From positions 1-6,138 of the forward strand of contig JAUVLL010000208.1 of assembly GCA_030600745.1 (NCBI GenBank): DNA of 6,138 nt. The letters run 5' to 3'. The translations under genes were made by a program, and so were the position numbers. Positions 5,113 through 6,138 of the stretch are shown in pieces (the first letter of the stretch is position 1; every line of letters begins with the position of its first letter). Under the pieces are notes generated by a model. It was given only the letters and a program-made list of their open reading frames with translations. It made no database searches and was not told the origin of the DNA. The DNA is from Spirochaetaceae bacterium. Lineage in GTDB: Bacteria > Spirochaetota > Spirochaetia > B11-G9.

Positions 5113-6138
5113 ATTTTAGACTCCCCAAAACAATATTGCATAATCCCATTACATCGATATCTTTTAGAAATTTATTCCACCCCTCTTCTCCTTCCAGAGA
5201 ACGTTCAGGCTGCCCATAATTAGTCAGATAAACAATTACAAGTTCATATTCCGGGTCAATTAAAAGAAAAGTACCTGCTCCCCCCATTTTTCCTATAGCA
5301 TTTTTCGATACTAAATCTCCGAAAAAGGAATGGGGAGAAGAAGCATGTTCCCAAAACCAGGTTTTGGGACCGCTAAGAATATAATGTAGGGGAGAAGAAG
5401 GAGGTTCAAATAAAGCTGAATTAGTAATCCCGACAGTCATCTTATTTACTGTAACCTTTCCTAAAATTCTATTATTATTGTAAATTCCATTATTCAGTAT
5501 CATTTGAGAAAAGATAAACATATCCTGTGCTGTAGAAAAAAGACCATCCGACCCCAGGATCTCACCCAGGGAATGCTCCAGATCCTGAGTAAGGACCCCT
5601 CTTAATACACGCCCATTGTCTGATATACCTGTCGCTGCGCATTTTTCTTTATTCGGAGGGTTAAACATAGTATTTTCCATTCCCAGAGGATCAAATATCC
5701 ATTCCTTCGCAGCTAAAGATAAAGATTTTCCTATAACCCTTTCCAATAATTCTCCTAAAATTCTACAGGATACATCACTATAAAAAACTTTTGTTCCAGA
5801 CTGACAGGCTAATTCCTGGCTATAGTGCAAATTCCATGCTTCTTTTATATTACCCTTTAGTGCAGCTTCTTCGCAGCCTTCAGGATTGTCCAGAGGAATT
5901 CCTCCTGTAAAATTCAAAAGATTTCTTATAGTGACTTTCTTTTTCTCTTTATTGGTTCCAAATTCCGGAATATAGCTTATCACTTTGTCATCAAGACGTA
6001 TTCTGCCATCTTCAAGCAATTTAAATACTAAAGGAAGAGTTACCATTACCTTTGTAATAGATTCAATATTAAAGAGTGTGTTGTCATTTACTTTGTCCAG
6101 CGCAATATCTGAACCCTTTAACATTGACCCCTGGGACA
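5111..6138 (-). CDS. Beta-lactamase-fold serine hydrolase (class C/PF00144), N-terminus beyond right edge
   Basis: A serine hydrolase of the penicillin-binding-protein/class C beta-lactamase fold, 342 codons visible. Numbering from the first in-frame ATG (6124): the nucleophile motif S22-I-T-K25 lies in LFNIESITKVM, the second motif is Y115-S-D in VFYSDVSCRILGELLE, and the family block GSDGLFSTAQDMFIFSQMI covers 191-209. The third motif position reads K279-M-G in IGKMGGAGTFLLIDPE, where most of these hydrolases have HTG/HxG and true lactamases KTG. The frame stays open to the edge with no ribosome site before the ATG at 6124. Family members usually have 40-60 residues before SxxK, so the true start, and any signal peptide, is outside the window. 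The substrate could be a peptide, ester or lactam; no resistance role can be claimed. Confidence 0.88.
   Translation of the reverse strand, partial: SQGSMLKGSDIALDKVNDNTLFNIESITKVMVTLPLVFKLLEDGRIRLDDKVISYIPEFGTNKEKKKVTIRNLLNFTGGIPLDNPEGCEEAALKGNIKEAWNLHYSQELACQSGTKVFYSDVSCRILGELLERVIGKSLSLAAKEWIFDPLGMENTMFNPPNKEKCAATGISDNGRVLRGVLTQDLEHSLGEILGSDGLFSTAQDMFIFSQMILNNGIYNNNRILGKVTVNKMTVGITNSALFEPPSSPLHYILSGPKTWFWEHASSPHSFFGDLVSKNAIGKMGGAGTFLLIDPEYELVIVYLTNYGQPERSLEGEEGWNKFLKDIDVMGLCNIVLGSLK

Overview
The window is AT-rich bacterial DNA with Shine-Dalgarno sites of the AGGTGA/GAGGA type. The gene set is an OmpR-type two-component pair, a PadR regulator, a cysteine-motif flavoprotein, a class I methyltransferase and a beta-lactamase-fold hydrolase. 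This suits a low-GC Firmicute such as a clostridium. A spirochaete or another anaerobe with similar base composition cannot be excluded from sequence alone.

Layout from left to right. (1) Positions 1-1360, minus strand: a response regulator is followed by its sensor kinase through an ATGA stop/start overlap; the kinase runs off the left edge at the end of its HAMP segment. (2) Positions 1376-1985: about 610 bases with no intact gene. This stretch holds the regulator's probable promoter, a degraded duplicate of the 3' end of the methyltransferase found 2.9 kb further right, several hairpins, and the padR promoter. (3) Positions 1986-4008, plus strand: a PadR-family repressor and a two-domain flavoprotein. 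Each is preceded by the same perfect inverted repeat, TATATCA-N3-TGATATA. (4) Positions 4009-4409: about 400 bases with no intact gene, containing an imperfect hairpin and the C-terminal remnant of an IS1182-like transposase. (5) Positions 4410-6138, minus strand: the intact methyltransferase and, upstream of it, a serine hydrolase whose N-terminus lies beyond the right edge.

The best-supported functional unit is padR plus the flavoprotein gene. The shared operator overlaps the padR promoter and occurs again in a cluster of half-sites before the flavoprotein gene. That fits an autoregulated repressor controlling a redox enzyme in response to an unknown ligand. The main structural story is duplication: a 162-base segment joining a transposase tail to the methyltransferase tail is present twice at about 92-93% identity. 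The second copy sits just upstream of the two-component promoter. I see no CRISPR array, tRNA, rRNA or clear riboswitch. I do not see a clearly new multi-gene system; the PadR/flavoprotein pair is the strongest candidate for follow-up.
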